Positions 61,183 through 64,000 of a stretch of DNA of 64,000 nt are shown one piece after another. The position numbers and the translations under genes are program-made. Every line of letters begins with the position of its first letter. The stretch's first letter is position 1. The notes beneath the pieces were generated by a model, which worked only from the letters and a program-made list of their open reading frames with translations, was not told the origin of the DNA and did not search any database. The stretch is from Oscillospiraceae bacterium (GTDB lineage Bacteria > Bacillota > Clostridia > Oscillospirales > Acutalibacteraceae), in contig CAJTCS010000007.1 in the NCBI GenBank assembly GCA_910574995.1, positions 1 to 64,000 on the forward strand, given 5' to 3'.

Positions 61183-61578
61183 ATGGAAAACCAGGAAGCC
61201 TTTGCCTTTTTAGACCAAGCCACAGACCAGCCCATGCCCCTTGCGGGGCTGGTGGACGCCTTTGAAGAGATGTGCCGCATCCCTGTGGGCAGCGAAGACG
61301 ATACGCTGCTGTTTGAGACGGTTACGGATGATTTCACTGGTATCGAACTGTTCTTTTTTACGCTGGTGCGGCAGTACCCCAACCCCCAGGGCGGGTATTA
61401 CCAGCTGCATTTAGATGTGATTTATGAGCCCAACGAGGCCAACCGGCACTTTACCGGCGTGCTGCGGCAGGGCAACGCGGGGGAAGGCTTCTTTGCGCAA
61501 GTGCGCTGCTCCCCGGCGTACCTCTCTGCCCAGAACGAGACGATCCTGAAGGTGAGCGTCTACCTGGACGAAGCATAA
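61183..61578 (+). CDS. Uncharacterised 131-residue protein
   Basis: No family recognised. It is acidic, cytosolic, and has alternating beta strands: DDTLLFETVTDDFTGIELFFFTLVRQYPNPQGGYYQLHLDVIYEP. The C-terminal part is similar (FAQVRCSPAYLSAQNETILKVSVYLDEA). GGAGGG precedes the ATG at 61183. It follows prfC by 60 bp and ends at a strong terminator, so it may be co-transcribed with prfC. Confidence 0.72.
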   Translation: MENQEAFAFLDQATDQPMPLAGLVDAFEEMCRIPVGSEDDTLLFETVTDDFTGIELFFFTLVRQYPNPQGGYYQLHLDVIYEPNEANRHFTGVLRQGNAGEGFFAQVRCSPAYLSAQNETILKVSVYLDEA

Positions 61579-61586
61579 AAAAAGCA

Positions 61587-61610
61587 GGGCCCCCGCCGCC
61601 GCGGGGGCCC
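61587..61610. terminator. GC-rich terminator
   Basis: Perfect 10-base arms GGGCCCCCGC and GCGGGGGCCC with A-run before and CTTT after, between convergent genes. Confidence 0.82.
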
Positions 61611-61612
61611 CT

Positions 61613-61864
61613 TTACGTGTCTGCCACATCTTCCAGCAGCTCCTCCATTTTGACGCCGAAAACCCTGGCCAGCGCCCGCAGCTCATAATCGGCCACAACG
61701 CGCTTCCCGCTTTCGATACGGCTGATGGCAACTTGTTCCAAAGGGACACCTTCCACCTGCATTTTGGCGGCAAGCTGGTTTTGGGTGATCCCTTTTTCTT
61801 GCCGCAGCTTATATATGGCCTGCCCGCAGGCATTGCACTTCCCATTGTATAAATAAATTTTCAT
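61613..61864 (-). CDS. Small XRE-family regulator with N-terminal Cys pair
   Basis: 83 residues. MKIYLYNGKCNACGQAIYKLRQEKGITQNQLAAKMQ leads into the HTH, followed by EQVAISRIESGKRVVADYELRALARVFGV. The CNAC pair at the N-terminus is unusual for an XRE protein; it may bind metal or sense redox. The ATG ending at 61864 is used because AAGGG is eight bases upstream; a GTG ending at 61873 abuts that site. It is divergent from another HTH gene at 61990. Confidence 0.85.
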   Translation of the reverse strand: MKIYLYNGKCNACGQAIYKLRQEKGITQNQLAAKMQVEGVPLEQVAISRIESGKRVVADYELRALARVFGVKMEELLEDVADT

Positions 61865-61909
61865 GGATGGCACCCTTTTTACTTTATTTCAAAGATGAGT
61901 AAATATAGG

Positions 61910-61939
61910 TTGACAATACCATGAAATATGCGGTATACT
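61910..61939 (+). promoter_or_regulatory. SigA promoter of the second HTH gene
   Basis: Perfect TTGACA (61910-61915), 18-bp spacer, TATACT (61934-61939). Confidence 0.82.
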
Positions 61940-61989
61940 ATATTAAAGATATATAGATAAAAAACTTTATTGTTTTTGGGAGGCGACAT

Positions 61990-62229
61990 ATGGCGAATTT
62001 TAAAAGCGATTTGGCAAGAATGCTTCGAGAAGTGCGTCTCAGCCGGGGGTTCAGCCAGCAGGAAGTTGCCACATTGCTGCATGTAAGCCGCCCCACATAC
62101 TCTTACTATGAGACGGCCAGGGTGCTTCCCGATATCGAGACGCTGAAAAAACTTGCGGGCATTTATTCTATTTCGCCAGAATTATTTTTTTACCCCGAAA
62201 GGTTTCCCGGCCAGGAAAAAGACTGGTAA
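61990..62229 (+). CDS. Small XRE-family HTH regulator
   Basis: 79 residues, almost all HTH: LARMLREVRLSRGFSQQEVATLLHVSRPTYSYYETARVLPDIETLKKLAGIYSI, then a short tail. GGGAGG precedes the ATG. It has a consensus promoter of its own and faces away from another XRE gene, with 125 bp between the starts. Its target is unknown; the shared gap is the first place to look. Confidence 0.88.
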   Translation: MANFKSDLARMLREVRLSRGFSQQEVATLLHVSRPTYSYYETARVLPDIETLKKLAGIYSISPELFFYPERFPGQEKDW

Positions 62230-62240
62230 AAAGCAAAAAA

Positions 62241-62265
62241 AGCCCCCGCCGCACTGGCAGGGGCT
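62241..62265. terminator. Terminator between HTH gene and pduL
   Basis: AGCCCCCGCC pairs with GGCAGGGGCT with one mismatch, flanked by AAAAAA and TTCCCTT. It serves the convergent genes. Confidence 0.75.
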
Positions 62266-62286
62266 TCCCTTATGTAAAGGGCAAGT

Positions 62287-62853
62287 TTACAGGATGATTT
62301 CCCCATCCACCGTGCCGGGCAGGGCGGCGGCGTTGGATTCGTCCGTATCCACGTGCATGGCCAGGGCGTAGGCGGGGTTTACACGGCATACTACGTCGCC
62401 GAAAGTCAAGCTGCGGCCGTTATACTCCACCTTGACGGAGACGATCTGCTTGTCCACCACACCGGCTTCCTGGGCCTCGGCCGGGGCGAAATGGATGTGC
62501 CGTTTGGCGGCGATTACGCCCTTCTCAAGGGTGACTTCACCAGCGGGGCCTTTCAAGGTGCAGCCAGGGGTGCCCTCCAGGTCGCCAGATTCCCGGATGG
62601 GGGCGGTAACGCCCAGCTTGCGGGCGTCAGTCAGGGAAATCTCCACCTGGGTCTCCTTGCGGGTGGGGCCTAAAATCGACATGGACATAGAGCCTTTGGG
62701 CCCTACTACCTCTACCTTTTCCACGCAGGCAAACTGCCCGGGCTGGGAAAGGTCTTTTTTGTTGGTCAGGGCCGCGCCCTCGCCAAACAGGGTCTTTAGG
62801 TCTGCGTCGGAAACATGGACATGGTGGGCAGAGGTCTCTACCATAACTTTCAT
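62287..62853 (-). CDS. pduL: Phosphate acyltransferase, PduL family
   Basis: 188 residues. PduL converts acyl-CoA and phosphate into acyl phosphate. Zinc-binding His are in TSAHHVHVSDADL and AAKRHIHFAP, with a third His in AMHVDTDE. There are no microcompartment genes around and no targeting extension at the N-terminus, so it is a cytosolic form replacing Pta for acetate or propionate formation. The ATG ending at 62853 has AAGGAGG upstream. Confidence 0.93.
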   Translation of the reverse strand: MKVMVETSAHHVHVSDADLKTLFGEGAALTNKKDLSQPGQFACVEKVEVVGPKGSMSMSILGPTRKETQVEISLTDARKLGVTAPIRESGDLEGTPGCTLKGPAGEVTLEKGVIAAKRHIHFAPAEAQEAGVVDKQIVSVKVEYNGRSLTFGDVVCRVNPAYALAMHVDTDESNAAALPGTVDGEIIL

Positions 62854-63015
62854 TGGAAACTCCTCCTTATATATGGGGTCTATATATTGTATTGTACTAC
62901 GCCCTGCAAGGAATTTCAACAAGGAAATTTCCATGGCGGCACTGGAATTTTAGAAGGCAGGGGGTATCGTGGCACCGGCGGGGGCCTTTGCCTTCTATGC
63001 CCAGCTATCCCACGT

Positions 63016-63414
63016 TTACCCGTGGCAGGTGTGCCCGCAAGTATGCCCCCCTCCGCCGCACTGGGCGCCGTGGCCGTGGCCATGGTGGTCGCAGTTGGCC
63101 TCTCCAGAATATTGCAGGCTGCCCGCAAGCAGTTCTTGCACGGCCTGGCCGGCCTGGCCGCTTACGCCGCCATACAGTGTAATGCCTGCCTGGGCCAGGG
63201 CGTTTTTGGCGCCCATGCCGATGCCGCCGCAGATAAGCGCGTCTACGCCCAGGCCTTTCAGGAAACCGGCCAGGGCCCCATGGCCGCTGTCCCCGGCTGG
63301 GACAATCTCTTCCTTCACAACCTGCCCGTCCTGTACGTCAAAGATCTGGAACTGCTTGGTATGGCCAAAGTGCTGGAAAACCAGCCCATTGTCATACGTA
63401 ACCGCTATACGCAT
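63016..63414 (-). CDS. NifX/NifB-associated family protein with metal-binding tail
   Basis: 132 residues. The dinitrogenase FeMo-cofactor-binding fold fills 1-105 (RIAVTYDNGLVFQHFGHTKQFQIFDV, DALICGGIGMGAKNALAQAGI). The last 25 residues are a His/Cys-rich run: CDHHGHGHGAQCGGGGHTCGHTCHG. No nif genes are near. These small proteins of anaerobes may carry metal clusters; the tail suggests metal storage or delivery. The start is the ATG ending at 63414. Confidence 0.9.
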   Translation of the reverse strand: MRIAVTYDNGLVFQHFGHTKQFQIFDVQDGQVVKEEIVPAGDSGHGALAGFLKGLGVDALICGGIGMGAKNALAQAGITLYGGVSGQAGQAVQELLAGSLQYSGEANCDHHGHGHGAQCGGGGHTCGHTCHG

Positions 63415-63519
63415 CTTGCACCGCTCCTTTTGCAGAATTTGCCCCGCACAATGGGGGCTGGCTTTTATTGTACCGCAAACCGCCCCGCTTTACAAGCCGA
63501 TGGGGAAAAGAAGGGGGAT

Positions 63520-63993
63520 TCAAGCCTTTGCCAGCAAGCATACCGCCGAGGCCGCCATGCCTTCCCCCGCGCCCGTAAAGCCCATGCCCTCTTCGGTGGT
63601 GGCTTTCACGTTCACCTGCCCCACCTCCACCGAACAGGCGGCCGCCAGGTTTTCCCGCATCTGCCCGGTATATGGGGAGACCTTGGGCTTCTGGGCAATT
63701 AAGGTGCAATCGATATTCCCAATGGAGTACCCGGCCTCCCGCACCAGGCGGCACACCTCCCGCAGCAGGGCCAGGCTGTTTGCCCCGGAAAACTGGGGGT
63801 CGGTGTCCGGGAAATGCTGGCCGATATCCCCCAATGCCGCCGCGCCCAGCAAGGCGTCCGCTACGGCATGGGTCAATACGTCTGCGTCCGAGTGGCCCAG
63901 CAGCCCCATCTGGAAAGGCACCTCCACGCCCCCCAGCACCAGCCGCCTGCCAGTAGCCAGCCTGTGTACGTCATACCCATATCCAATGCGCAT
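63520..63993 (-). CDS. ispF: 2-C-methyl-D-erythritol 2,4-cyclodiphosphate synthase
   Basis: 157 residues. It forms the cyclic diphosphate in the non-mevalonate isoprenoid pathway, as a homotrimer with zinc. Ligands in GYDVH and [32 protein letters not shown] and the C-terminal [25 protein letters not shown] are complete. It starts seven bases from the window end, so an upstream ispD cannot be judged. Confidence 0.97.
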   Translation of the reverse strand: MRIGYGYDVHRLATGRRLVLGGVEVPFQMGLLGHSDADVLTHAVADALLGAAALGDIGQHFPDTDPQFSGANSLALLREVCRLVREAGYSIGNIDCTLIAQKPKVSPYTGQMRENLAAACSVEVGQVNVKATTEEGMGFTGAGEGMAASAVCLLAKA

Positions 63994-64000
63994 GGGATAC

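Overview
The window looks like part of the chromosome of a spore-forming, high-GC member of the Clostridia, most likely Oscillospirales. The evidence is SpoIVB, a SpoVB/MurJ-type flippase, two DUF1540 modules, a ferredoxin-dependent 2-oxoacid oxidoreductase, SLH-domain surface proteins, consensus SigA promoters and an initiator tRNA with Firmicutes features. No species can be named from the sequence alone.

Region 1 (1-9.48 kb) is a mobile-element graveyard. A low-GC gene with a HEPN-type RxxxxH motif and a small regulator pair sit beside a large serine recombinase whose reading frame runs out of a truncated HK97-type capsid gene. Behind that lie a ClpP-like head protease, an N-terminally truncated portal gene and a C5-cytosine methyltransferase fragment. 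Then come intact genes: a LysR regulator, a MATE efflux pump and a CIRCE-controlled Hsp20.

Region 2 (9.484-28.074 kb) is an 18.6 kb integrative mobilizable element. It lies between a complete tRNA-fMet gene (28029-28105) and a 46-bp copy of that tRNA's 3' half (9484-9529). The mobility end carries a tyrosine integrase, excisionase-like HTH, replication-type HTH, MobC-like protein and MobP-like relaxase. The integrase has an in-frame TGA at its fifth codon, so the island may be stranded. The 13-kb cargo is bracketed by a perfect 23-bp direct repeat. It has two divergent halves. Leftward run an M16C peptidase, a YitT membrane protein and a CyuA-type cysteine desulfidase. Rightward run a thioredoxin reductase-like flavoprotein without the NADPH motif, a trigger-factor-like foldase, a CVPC thioredoxin, a lipoprotein, two ABC exporter subunits, a second small exported protein related to the lipoprotein, and a LytTR regulator whose phospho-acceptor Asp is replaced. 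This is the best candidate for an undescribed system: a mobile thiol-redox and peptide export/processing module.

Region 3 (28-64 kb) is conserved chromosome. It contains DegV, DUF1540, a HAD phosphatase, SpoIVB, a Vor/Kor operon with an extra alpha/beta hydrolase and a 44-residue ORF, three small low-complexity proteins, ProA, a phosphohexomutase, a cobalamin-riboswitch-controlled uptake pair, a VCBS-type lipoprotein, an OmpR-type regulator, phosphoesterases, a flippase, Mfd, Pth, tRNA-Leu(GAG), a divergent pair of SLH surface enzymes, RF3, two small HTH regulators, PduL, a NifX-like protein and IspF. Many genes have a clear 17-bp-spaced SigA promoter and an intrinsic terminator; these are listed individually.
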